NCBI RefSeq assembly: GCF_021044685.1
Contig: NZ_CP088014.1
Span: forward strand, 2,156,001 to 2,220,000
Reading direction: 5' to 3'
DNA length: 64,000 bases
Source of the DNA: Bradyrhizobium daqingense
GTDB taxonomy: Bacteria; Pseudomonadota; Alphaproteobacteria; Rhizobiales; Xanthobacteraceae
The translations under genes were made by a program, and so were the position numbers. Shown piece by piece: positions 26,338-34,079 of this stretch; the first letter of the stretch is position 1; each line of letters starts with the position of its first letter. Under the pieces are notes generated by a model. The model was not told the origin of the DNA and did not search any database. It was given only the letters and a program-made list of their open reading frames with translations.

Positions 26338-27723
26338 GTGAACTCTTCACCAAGCTCTACGACCACAGCCCATCGCGACCTGTTCGATCAGTCCGCGCTC
26401 TCCGATCTCGCGCAGCGACTGGTCGAGGCGGCCAAGCGCGCCGGTGCGGATGCGGCCGATGCGGTCGCAGTGCGCGGCGTCTCGCAAGGTGTCGAGGTGC
26501 GCGACGGCCGCGTCGAGGAATCCGAGCGCTCCGAAGGCGACGATGTCGGCTTGCGCGTGCTGGTCGGCCAGCGCCAGGCGGTGGTCTCGACCAACGACGT
26601 CAGCGGTGACGCCGTCACCAAGCTCGCCGAACGCGCGGTGGCGATGGCGCGTGTCGCGCCCGACGACAAATATGTCGGCCTCGCCGATCCTGCGCTGCTC
26701 GCGCGCGACTTCCCCGATCTCGACCTGCTCGATCCCGAGGTGCCGACGACCGCCGAGCTCGAGCGCCGCGCGCTCGCGGCGGAAGCTGCCGCGCTCGCAG
26801 TGAAGGGCGTCACCAAGTCCGGCGGCGCCTCCGCCTCCGCCGGCATCGGCGGCATGGTGCTCGTCACCTCGACCGGCTTCCACGGCTCTTATCTGCGCTC
26901 CAGCCAGGGCATCTCGGCCACCGCCATCTCGGGCGAAGGCACCGGCATGGAGCGCGACTACGACTTCACCTCGGCGCCGCACGGCGCCGATCTGTTGTCG
27001 CCCGATGTCGTCGGCCGTTCCGCCGGCGAGCGCACCGTGGCGCGTTACAATCCGCGCAAGGTCGAGACCTGCAAGGTACCCGTCGTGTTCGATCCGCGTG
27101 TCGCCGGCTCGCTGGTCGGCCATGTCGTCGGCGCCATCAACGGCGCCTCGATCGCGCGCAAGACCAGCTTCCTGAAGGACAAGCTCGGCCAGCAGCTGTT
27201 TGCGAAGAACATCCGCATCATCGACGATCCCCTGCGCAAGCGCGGCCTGCGCTCGCAGACCTTCGACGCCGAAGGCGTTGCGGTGAAGAGGATCGCGCTG
27301 GTGGATGAGGGCGTGCTGACGACGTGGCTGCTCGATTGCGCCACCGCGCGCGAGCTTGGCCTCACCACCACCGGCCACGCCCATCGCGGCGTCTCGTCTT
27401 CGCCCTCGCCCGGGCCGTACAATCTGCATCTCGAGCCCGGCACGCCGAGCCCGGCTGAGCTGATCTCCGACATCAAGCAGGGCTTCTACGTCACCGATTT
27501 GATCGGCTCCGGCGTCAACGGCGTTACCGGCGATTACAGCCGCGGCGCCTCCGGCTTCTGGATCGAGAAGGGCGAGATCACCTATCCCGTCAGCGAGGTC
27601 ACGATCGCCGGCCATCTGTTCGAGATCTTCAAGTCGATGCAGCCGGCGAACAATCTCGAGTTCCGCTACGGCATCAATGCGCCGACGGTGCGCATCGAGG
27701 GATTGACGCTTGGCGGACGCTGA
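26338..27723 (+). CDS. pmbA: TldD/PmbA family metallopeptidase-like protein
   Basis: A 461-residue member of the TldD/PmbA family. TldD and PmbA (TldE) form a heterodimeric protease that removes leader peptides and degrades CcdA-like antitoxins; PmbA is the partner that lacks the metal site. Characteristic segments are VEVRDGRVEESERSEGDDVGLRVLV near the start and, at the C-terminus, GFYVTDLIGSGVNGVTGDYS and ASGFWIEKGEITYPVSEVTIAG. The GTG at 26338 with AGGA eight bases upstream is chosen; a GTG at 26296 would add 14 residues unlike the family. Its end overlaps the cysQ start. Confidence 0.9.
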   Translation: MNSSPSSTTTAHRDLFDQSALSDLAQRLVEAAKRAGADAADAVAVRGVSQGVEVRDGRVEESERSEGDDVGLRVLVGQRQAVVSTNDVSGDAVTKLAERAVAMARVAPDDKYVGLADPALLARDFPDLDLLDPEVPTTAELERRALAAEAAALAVKGVTKSGGASASAGIGGMVLVTSTGFHGSYLRSSQGISATAISGEGTGMERDYDFTSAPHGADLLSPDVVGRSAGERTVARYNPRKVETCKVPVVFDPRVAGSLVGHVVGAINGASIARKTSFLKDKLGQQLFAKNIRIIDDPLRKRGLRSQTFDAEGVAVKRIALVDEGVLTTWLLDCATARELGLTTTGHAHRGVSSSPSPGPYNLHLEPGTPSPAELISDIKQGFYVTDLIGSGVNGVTGDYSRGASGFWIEKGEITYPVSEVTIAGHLFEIFKSMQPANNLEFRYGINAPTVRIEGLTLGGR

Positions 27724-28528
27724 CGCGCAATCCCTGGACGCGACCATCCTGACGCGCGATGCAGCGCTGCTGAAGGCGACGGTACGGGACGCGGGCGCGT
27801 TGGCGCAGTCGATGTTCCGCACCGAGCTGAAAAAGTGGACCAAGGGCGCGTCCTCGCCGGTGTCTGAAGCCGACATCGCGGTCAACGATCTCCTCGAAAC
27901 GCGCTTGCGCAATGCGACGCCCGACTATGGCTGGCTGTCCGAGGAAAGCGCCGACGACGCGGCGCGGCTGTCGCGGCGGCTGACCTGGATCGTCGATCCC
28001 ATCGATGGCACGCGCAATTATCTCGGCGGCCACGACGAATGGTGCGTCAGTGTCGCGCTGGTCCAGGATGCCTCGCCGGTGCTGGCGGCGGTGTTCGCCC
28101 CGTCCAGTGGCGAGTTCTTCTTCGCGGTTCGCGGCCAGGGCACGACGCTCAACGACAAGCCGGTGCGGACGTCGTCGGGATCCGAGCTCGACTTCGCGCG
28201 CGTCGCCGGCCCGAAGCCGCTGGTCGAACGCCTGAAGCCCTCCCTCGGCGAGATCAAGCTGCATCGGCGAATCGGCTCGCTCGCGCTGCGTCTGTGCCGG
28301 GTCGCGCATGGCGCACTGGATGCGGCTTTTGCGGGGGGCAACAGCCATGATTGGGATCTTGCGGCGGCCGATTTGATCGTGCAGGAAGCGGATGGTAGGA
28401 TGAGCGACCTCTCCGGAGAACCCATCCTCTATAACCGCCGGGAAGTGGCGCACGGGGTGCTGGTGGCAGCGGGGCGCGATCGTCATGCGGGCATTGTCGC
28501 GCATTTTCGAAGCCGCCCCTTGGCCTGA
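27710..28528 (+). CDS. Inositol-monophosphatase-family phosphatase (CysQ-like)
   Basis: A 272-residue Mg-dependent phosphatase. The family motifs are seen: LSEESADD near residue 82, the metal site WIVDPIDGTRNYLGG near 97, and GNSHDWDLAAADLIVQEA near 210. Closest candidates are 3'(2'),5'-bisphosphate nucleotidase CysQ or inositol/histidinol phosphatases; the substrate cannot be fixed here. It begins at a TTG (27710) that overlaps the end of pmbA by 14 bases and has GAGG nine bases upstream. It heads the run to the lipid A genes. Confidence 0.88.
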   Translation: MADADAQSLDATILTRDAALLKATVRDAGALAQSMFRTELKKWTKGASSPVSEADIAVNDLLETRLRNATPDYGWLSEESADDAARLSRRLTWIVDPIDGTRNYLGGHDEWCVSVALVQDASPVLAAVFAPSSGEFFFAVRGQGTTLNDKPVRTSSGSELDFARVAGPKPLVERLKPSLGEIKLHRRIGSLALRLCRVAHGALDAAFAGGNSHDWDLAAADLIVQEADGRMSDLSGEPILYNRREVAHGVLVAAGRDRHAGIVAHFRSRPLA

Positions 28529-28590
28529 AGCGCTTTCCGTCGTGCTTGTCGAACACTGCTTTGCCGGGCAGCCCGTTAGGAAGAGAACCC

Positions 28591-28833
28591 ATGCCAGATA
28601 GTGCCCCGCAACAATTGCTTCACCTCGTCATCGGTGGCGAGCTCGTCGACCTCGAGCACAATACCTTCAAAAATCTCGACGAGGTCGACATTGTCGGCCT
28701 CTATCCGAATTATGCCACCGCACATGCGGCCTGGCGCGCCAAGGCGCAGAGCACGGTCGACAATGCGCAGATGCGCTATTTCATCGTCCATCTGCACCGG
28801 CTGCTCGACCCCAATCAAGAACCGGCGCGTTGA
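28591..28833 (+). CDS. DUF4170 family small protein
   Basis: An 80-residue cytoplasmic protein of the DUF4170 family. Visible core: LHLVIGGELVDLEHNTFKNL, VDIVGLYPNYATAHAAWRAK and MRYFIVHLHRLLDP, a compact alpha/beta fold. The function is unknown, but in Rhizobiales it is regularly placed between a CysQ-like phosphatase and the acyltransferase gene, as here. The ATG at 28591 follows AGGAAGAG. Its stop overlaps the next start (TTGA). Confidence 0.88.
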   Translation: MPDSAPQQLLHLVIGGELVDLEHNTFKNLDEVDIVGLYPNYATAHAAWRAKAQSTVDNAQMRYFIVHLHRLLDPNQEPAR

Positions 28834-29543
28834 AAAAACTGCTTCGCAATACGCTGCGAAGCAGCTTCGTTCAGCGTGCCGTCGGGGTCCTGGCGGCCGA
28901 ATATCTGCGCTTTGTCTGGCGGACCAACAAATTCAAGTTCGATCCGCCCGGCGTCTATGACCTCGTCGAGCCGCAGATCCCGGCGATCTTCGCCTTTTGG
29001 CACGGCCAGCATTTCCTCACGCCCTTCATCAAGAACAAGGACTGGTACCGGGCCAAGGTGCTGATCTCCCGTCACCGCGACGGCGAGTTCAACGCGATCG
29101 CCGCCGAGCGCCTCGGCATCGGCACGATCAGGGGTTCCGGCGACCATGGCGGCGCGTTCCACCGCAAAGGTGGCGTGGGCGCCTTCAAGGAGATGGTGCG
29201 CACGCTCCAGGACGGTTGTAATGTCGCGCTGACCGCCGATGTCCCCAAGCGCTCGCGCGTGGCCGGGCTCGGCATCATCATGCTGGCACGGGAATCGGGG
29301 CGGCCGATCATGCCTTTTGCGATGGCGACCAGCCGCTTTATCCGGCTCAAGAACTGGGACCGCACCACCATCAATCTGCCATTCGGGCGGGGCGCATTGG
29401 TCGGCATCAAGGAGATCCACGTTCCGCCCGACGCCGACGCCGCCGCCATGGAAGCGCTGCGGCTGGAGCTGGAGGAGACCTTGAACGAGGCGACCCGCCG
29501 CGCCTATGCGCAACTCGGCCGCCCGGGACCGGAAGATGCCTAA
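28830..29543 (+). CDS. Lysophospholipid acyltransferase-family protein (DUF374, lipid A-associated)
   Basis: A 237-residue DUF374/LPLAT-family membrane-associated acyltransferase. The motif IFAFWHGQHFLTPF holds the HGQH site equivalent to the HX4D-type catalytic region, and TADVPKRSRVAGLGIIMLARESG holds the second conserved block. Its place directly before waaA and lpxK points to lipid A or Kdo-lipid A acylation (an LpxXL-like or LptL-type role), but the exact acyl group is unknown. It starts with TTG overlapping the DUF4170 stop by four bases. Confidence 0.85.
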   Translation: MKKLLRNTLRSSFVQRAVGVLAAEYLRFVWRTNKFKFDPPGVYDLVEPQIPAIFAFWHGQHFLTPFIKNKDWYRAKVLISRHRDGEFNAIAAERLGIGTIRGSGDHGGAFHRKGGVGAFKEMVRTLQDGCNVALTADVPKRSRVAGLGIIMLARESGRPIMPFAMATSRFIRLKNWDRTTINLPFGRGALVGIKEIHVPPDADAAAMEALRLELEETLNEATRRAYAQLGRPGPEDA

Positions 29544-30840
29544 CTCGCTGCCCATCACGCTGCGGATGTATCGGCGCCTGGCGAGCGGCCTGGTGCCGCT
29601 TGCGCCTGCGCTGATCAAGCGGCGCCTGAAGCAGGGCAAGGAGGATCCCGCGCGTGTCGGCGAGCGACGCGGCTTGTCGCAGGACGTACGGCCACACGGT
29701 CCGCTGGTCTGGATCCACGGCGCCAGTGTCGGCGAGGTGCTGGCGGCGGCTGCGCTGATCGAGCGGTTGCGCGATTTGAATTTGCGCATCCTGCTCACGT
29801 CAGGCACCGTCACCTCGGCCGCCGTCGTCGCCAAGCGCTTTCCGCCCGACGTCATCCATCAATACGTGCCGTATGACTCGCCGCGCTATGTCGCGCGCTT
29901 CCTCGACCATTGGAAGCCGTCTTTGGCGCTGTTCATCGAATCCGATCTGTGGCCGAACCTGATCCTTGCCGGGGCGGCACGCCGGGTGCCGATGGTGCTG
30001 ATCAACGGACGGATGTCGCCGCGTTCGTTCCCGCGCTGGCGGCGCATGCACGGCACCATCTCGGCGCTGCTGTCGCGGTTCGACATTTGCCTTGCGCAAT
30101 CGAAGACGGATGCCGAGCGGTTTGCCGCGCTTGGCGGCCGCGACGTCCTCACCACCGGCAATCTCAAGCTCGACGTGCCGGCGCCGCCGGCCGATCCCGC
30201 CAGGCTCGAACGGCTGATGGCGATGACGCGCGGGCGTCCCATCATCGTCGCGGCTTCGACCCATCCGGGCGAGGACGAGATGCTGGTCGCGGCGCATCGC
30301 AGCCTGTCCGGTTTCTTCCCGCAGCTCTTGACCGTGATCGTGCCGCGCCATCCGGATCGCGGCTCGTCGATCGCAGGGCTGATCACCGCGTCCGGCCTGA
30401 AGCCGGCGCTGCGCTCGCGCGAGGAGCTGCCGACGGCGACGACCGACGTCTATGTCGCGGACACCATGGGCGAGCTCGGTCTGTTCTATCGGCTCTCGCC
30501 GATCGTGTTCATGGGCGGATCGCTGATCCATCATGGCGGACAGAATCCGATCGAGGCGATCAAGCTTGGTGCCGCCATCGTGCACGGCCCCCACGTCTTC
30601 AATTTCGCCGACGTCTACGAGGCGCTCGACACAAGCGGCGGGGCGCGCCAGGCCGACACGCACGAGGCCTTGGTCAAGCAGCTCGGCCAGTTGCTGGCGG
30701 ATCCCACCCTGCGCGACAAGATGCAGCGCGCAGGCGCAGGCGTGGTCGAGCAGCTCGGTGGCGCGCTGGATCGCACCATGACTGCGCTCGAGCCTTATCT
30801 GCTGCAGCTGACCATCGAGATGGGGGCCGCCAATGCGTGA
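29536..30840 (+). CDS. waaA: Kdo transferase WaaA (KdtA)
   Basis: A 434-residue inner-membrane-associated GT30 enzyme that transfers Kdo from CMP-Kdo to lipid IVA. Seen: an N-terminal hydrophobic anchor (LPITLRMYRRLASGLVPLAP), WIHGASVGEVLAAAALIERL with the catalytic Glu near residue 63, and the C-terminal GT-B domain with VYVADTMGELGLFYRLSPIVFMGGS and HGGQNPIEAIKLG. The ATG at 29536 overlaps the acyltransferase stop; an upstream ATG at 29506 lies deep in that gene and is less likely. Its end overlaps lpxK by eight bases. Confidence 0.95.
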   Translation: MPNSLPITLRMYRRLASGLVPLAPALIKRRLKQGKEDPARVGERRGLSQDVRPHGPLVWIHGASVGEVLAAAALIERLRDLNLRILLTSGTVTSAAVVAKRFPPDVIHQYVPYDSPRYVARFLDHWKPSLALFIESDLWPNLILAGAARRVPMVLINGRMSPRSFPRWRRMHGTISALLSRFDICLAQSKTDAERFAALGGRDVLTTGNLKLDVPAPPADPARLERLMAMTRGRPIIVAASTHPGEDEMLVAAHRSLSGFFPQLLTVIVPRHPDRGSSIAGLITASGLKPALRSREELPTATTDVYVADTMGELGLFYRLSPIVFMGGSLIHHGGQNPIEAIKLGAAIVHGPHVFNFADVYEALDTSGGARQADTHEALVKQLGQLLADPTLRDKMQRAGAGVVEQLGGALDRTMTALEPYLLQLTIEMGAANA

Positions 30841-31849
30841 GCCGGCCTTTTGGTACCGGCCACGTTCTCTCCCGTCCTACGCGTTATGGCCGCTCGGAGC
30901 GCTCTACGGCGCGATCGCCGAACGGCGCATGCTGCGCAAGGGCGTCGATGCCGGCATCCCCGTGTTCTGCGTCGGCAACTATCACGTCGGCGGCGCCGGC
31001 AAGACACCGACCGTGCTGGCGCTGGCCAGGCTCTTGCGCGAGCTCGGCGAGACCCCCGTGGTGCTCAGCCGCGGCTATGGCGGGCGCCTGAAGGGTCCGC
31101 TGATGGTCGATCGGACGCGTCACGACGCGGCCGACGTCGGCGATGAGCCCCTGATGATGGCGCGCGATGTCCCCGTTGCGGTCGCACGCGATCGCCTCGA
31201 CGGAGTCGCGCTGGCGAAGTCGCAGGGCGCGACCGTGATCCTCATGGATGACGGCTTCCAGAACCCGCGCCTCCTCAAGGACGCCTCGCTGATCGTGATC
31301 GACAGCGAGCGTGGTCTCGGCAACGGCCATGTGTTTCCCGCCGGCCCCTTGCGCGCACCGCTCAGCGCACAGCTCGCGCGTACCGACGCGCTCGTGCTGA
31401 TCGGCGACGGCCGTGCCGCCAACGAGGTCGCCGCGGAGCTGGCCAAGCGCGACAAGCCGGAGCTGCGCGCGCGATTGAAGCCCGATGCGGACTCGGTCTC
31501 GCAGCTGCTCGGCAAGCGGGTCTTTGCCTTCGCCGGCATCGGCGATCCCGAACGCTTCCTCCGCACGCTGCGCGCCAGCGGCATCGACGTCGCGCGTGCG
31601 CGCGCCTTCGCCGATCACCACATGTTCTCGAACGAGGAGATCGCAGGCCTCGCGGCGGATGCGCAGCGCGAGCAGCTCACGCTGGTGACCACGGAAAAGG
31701 ATCTTGCACGCCTGCGCGGCAGAGCGGACGTACCTGACGGCATCGTGCCGTTCGCCGTCCGGCTCGAGTTCGACGACCCTGCAAGGCTGAGGCAGCTGAT
31801 CGGCGATCATCTCTATGCGGCGCGTGAGCGAAGGTTTGGCAAGCGCTGA
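30833..31849 (+). CDS. lpxK: Tetraacyldisaccharide 4'-kinase LpxK
   Basis: A 338-residue membrane-associated kinase that phosphorylates the 4' position of the lipid A disaccharide. It has an N-terminal membrane helix (RSLPSYALWPLGALYGAIAE), the P-loop VGNYHVGGAGKTPTVLAL near residue 45, and the catalytic ILMDDGFQNPRLLKD near 138. It is the last gene of the overlapping pmbA-to-lpxK run; the eight-base overlap with waaA indicates coupled translation. Confidence 0.95.
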   Translation: MREPAFWYRPRSLPSYALWPLGALYGAIAERRMLRKGVDAGIPVFCVGNYHVGGAGKTPTVLALARLLRELGETPVVLSRGYGGRLKGPLMVDRTRHDAADVGDEPLMMARDVPVAVARDRLDGVALAKSQGATVILMDDGFQNPRLLKDASLIVIDSERGLGNGHVFPAGPLRAPLSAQLARTDALVLIGDGRAANEVAAELAKRDKPELRARLKPDADSVSQLLGKRVFAFAGIGDPERFLRTLRASGIDVARARAFADHHMFSNEEIAGLAADAQREQLTLVTTEKDLARLRGRADVPDGIVPFAVRLEFDDPARLRQLIGDHLYAARERRFGKR

Positions 31850-32187
31850 TCTCCTTGCGAGCAAAGCGACTGCGCAATGGGTCGGATTGCGTATCGCTCT
31901 CCCGCCGTGGCATCCCATGCATGATGGAAAGATGGTTCATTCAACGCGATGCATCGTGTGAACCGAGGTCACATACCGCGGCTGACGAATTATCTTCCGC
32001 ACCGTTGCAGGTTGATGTAGCCTTGCAGCAGAGCCGTCACCGGGACGTGCCGAACTCCCGGCAATCATTGGCGGCGTTTATGCCCACGGCGGGCAGCGCA
32101 TCTTCACCATTTTAGATCCAGCGGCCGTAACGACCCGTTCGCAACGGCAGGGAGAATCATCGCCAGAAGCGCAGAGGAGAACATGCC
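31850..32187. other. Intergenic stretch between lpxK and the GYD-domain gene
   Basis: About 340 bases in which I see no gene, strong hairpin with a T tract, or repeat. It may hold the promoter of the GYD gene. Confidence 0.4.
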
Positions 32188-32523
32188 ATGCATTTTTGCC
32201 TCACCGGACAGTACACACCACGCGCTCTCAACGCCATTTTGGAAAACCCCACGACCAATCGCCAGGAGGCGGCTCGAAAGCTCATCGAGGCGGCCGGAGG
32301 AAAGCTGATCTCGATGTACAGCGTTGCGGCCGATGGCCCTGGCGTGTTGGTGATCTTCGATGTGCCTGACCCCGCTGCGGCTCCCGCCATTTCCGGCCTG
32401 ACCGTCACGGCGGGCACCCTTCAAAACGTGAAGCTGACGAGGTTGTTCACTCAGGACGAGATCAAGCAGGTGCGCCAGAACGCGGCGAAGCTGCGTTCTT
32501 CCTATAGTCCGCCTGGAAGCTGA
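32188..32523 (+). CDS. GYD-domain protein
   Basis: A 111-residue protein of the GYD family (ferredoxin-like dimeric alpha-beta fold; function unknown). Visible family pattern: FCLTGQYTPRALNAILENP at the start, EAARKLIEAAGGKLISMYSV, and PDPAAAPAISGLTVTAGTLQNVKLTRLFT. The ATG at 32188 follows GAGGAG. The gene lies alone with intergenic sequence on both sides. Confidence 0.85.
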   Translation: MHFCLTGQYTPRALNAILENPTTNRQEAARKLIEAAGGKLISMYSVAADGPGVLVIFDVPDPAAAPAISGLTVTAGTLQNVKLTRLFTQDEIKQVRQNAAKLRSSYSPPGS

Positions 32524-32738
32524 CAGCCTGATCGAAGCGTTGCCGCCGCAGTCGGACGACGCGGCGGCGACGCTCGCGCCGACAGAATCGCCGTCGCCAA
32601 GCGACGCAGGGCGGAGGCCTTTCGACGTGCTTTGACGGGCCATGCGGTGCGCGTGCCGCGTCGGGTCATGGCCCGGCTGAACGTGTTGCCGGCCGACCCG
32701 GTGATGGCCTTCGATCGCGGTTCAGCGATGGGTTGCGT

Positions 32739-32825
32739 TCACCACGCCCCAGCGGCCATCAATCCGACAATGGTCAGGCACGAGACGCAGGCCACCATCA
32801 CAGTATAGCATTCGGGTGTATTCAT
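32739..32825 (-). CDS. Possible 28-residue hydrophobic small protein
   Basis: A 28-codon frame beginning MNTPECYTVMVACVSCLTIV and ending AAGAW. The central part is hydrophobic enough for one membrane helix, with three cysteines. GGGAGG lies five bases before the ATG and is partly held in a perfect hairpin immediately upstream. Together with the 61-codon frame just upstream on the same strand it could form a two-gene unit. There is no family support; the case rests on the ribosome site, hairpin and composition. Confidence 0.45.
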   Translation of the reverse strand: MNTPECYTVMVACVSCLTIVGLMAAGAW

Positions 32826-32830
32826 CGTTG

Positions 32831-32854
32831 CCTCCCAAACTGTTGCCAGTTTGG
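32831..32854 (-). promoter_or_regulatory. Hairpin overlapping the Shine-Dalgarno of the 28-residue frame
   Basis: On the minus strand CCAAACTG-GCAA-CAGTTTGG forms a perfect 8-bp stem with a GNRA-type GCAA loop; its last two G residues are the first of the GGGAGG ribosome site. There is no T tract, so a role in translation or RNA stability is likelier than termination. Confidence 0.5.
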
Positions 32855-32884
32855 CGCGCGGGAGTTGCCGGTCCCGGGCCCACT

Positions 32885-33070
32885 TCAGTTCGTCGTGCTG
32901 TCATTGGCATTGCGAGGTGCGTCCGCCCTCTCATCATCATCCAGATGCGCGAGATGATCATGCGCTTCGAGAGCTTCAGAGCGTCGGGCCGAGATCAGAA
33001 GCTGTTTCCGCATCTCGGCGAGGCGGGCGCGGCAATATTCACGATAGAGCATGTCTAGTATGGTGGGCAT
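32885..33070 (-). CDS. Possible small hydrophilic protein (61 residues)
   Basis: A 61-codon frame, MPTILDMLYREYCRARLAEM and onward, predicted as an amphipathic helix followed by a charged Asp/His/Asn-rich tail (AHDHLAHLDDDERADAPRN). GGGGG lies five bases before the ATG. It precedes the 28-codon frame by 60 bases on the same strand. No family is recognised, and nothing else occupies this region. Confidence 0.5.
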   Translation of the reverse strand: MPTILDMLYREYCRARLAEMRKQLLISARRSEALEAHDHLAHLDDDERADAPRNANDSTTN

Positions 33071-33591
33071 GATCACCCCCATCGTTGACTTTCGATTTGC
33101 CGATGTGCCGCCGTGCATTTCCGGGGTGACCGTAGTCCGCCAGATGGCTCTTCGATATGAGCCCGTTCACAGATCGCGCCGATCCGAATTGCCCGTGACT
33201 TGATGGTCTGTGCGATGAAAAGAGCAGGACCGATTACCTAACGCGCAGCCTAGCAGCCTTCTGTTTCATCAAGACTTCGTCAAACAACTTGAGGGCGCCA
33301 ATTCGCATGAAGAATCCAACCTCAGCGCGAAGAGACTAACCACAGAGTGTAGATACGGCCTGATGCAATGCGGACCGTCGCGAAGGAAGTCACGGTAGTT
33401 TGAGAGCACCAGCCAGCGTCGATCGCGACAACTCGATGCCGCTCAGCCCCTCCGTCAGTGGCCTGCTATTCAGGCCACATTCATCGCAAAACGCCTATCG
33501 GTTACGGACGATCGGGAGAGTTCGATGAAACTGACTTGCGTGGGCACTGATGGTCCCGAGCAATAGCCGAACGGTGCCACGAACGCGGTCT
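33071..33591. other. Non-coding stretch upstream of the small frames
   Basis: About 520 bases with no supported gene. The one visible structure is a short hairpin, GTGGCCTG-CTATT-CAGGCCAC, near 33460, without a T tract. It may contain the promoter of the two small minus-strand frames or an unrecognised RNA. Confidence 0.4.
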
Positions 33592-33684
33592 CGTAGGGTG
33601 GGCAAAGGCGCAACGCGCCGTGCCCACTGTCTGCTCGCAACTGAGACGGCGAAGGTGGGCACGCTTCGCTTTGCCCACCCTACG
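33592..33684. repeat. REPIN-like palindromic element
   Basis: A 93-base element with CGTAGGGTGGGCAAAGGCGC at its left and GCTTTGCCCACCCTACG at its right end; each end contains a smaller palindrome (GTGGGC...GCCCAC). It shares the CGTAGGRTGGG termini with the elements at 25461, 43471/44106 and 51235. It ends 12 bases from the stop of the DUF2093 gene. Confidence 0.85.
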
Positions 33685-33696
33685 CGAGCCGAAGGA

Positions 33697-33921
33697 TCAC
33701 GCCTGCTTCAGCGCGCCCGGAAAATGCCGCTGCAGCACGGCGGCCGGCGTGGCGTAGGCCTCCTGCAGATCCACGCTCCAATACTTCAACTCGTCGAGCG
33801 GAATGCGCGTGTCGGTGATGGCACAGCGCACATAGGTCCCCGGCGAGATCACGCGGAAATCGCCGTCGAGATACTGCACCTGCGCTTCGCCATGGCCCGA
33901 GGGGCCGAACTTGTTCAGCAC
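33697..33921 (-). CDS. DUF2093 family protein
   Basis: A 74-residue cytoplasmic protein of the DUF2093 family, widespread in Rhizobiales and of unknown function. The core LDGDFRVISPGTYVRCAITD, followed by IPLDELKYWSVDLQEAYATP, is typical. It starts at GTG 33921 (VLNKFGPSGHGEAQVQYLDG), the only start consistent with family length; a longer frame upstream overlaps the divergent hydrolase gene and looks spurious. Confidence 0.85.
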   Translation of the reverse strand: MLNKFGPSGHGEAQVQYLDGDFRVISPGTYVRCAITDTRIPLDELKYWSVDLQEAYATPAAVLQRHFPGALKQA

Positions 33922-34079
33922 GGTCGAAAGTCTCCGCGGAAGGCCGCTCCCTGGAAAACCCGGAGGGCACGATGTGTCGGGCTGGATGTAGCATAAATAG
34001 GGTGGCTTGTCCGCCCGGTAAACCCCACCGGTTTGTGATGATTTGGCGCCGTTTCCGCGTGATAGGGCTTGGCCAAAGG

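Noticed and set aside
32722..32961. A 79-codon minus-strand frame overlapping the 28-codon one
   Set aside because: It has no ribosome site, and its residues look random; the 28-codon frame in another register has a strong ribosome site.
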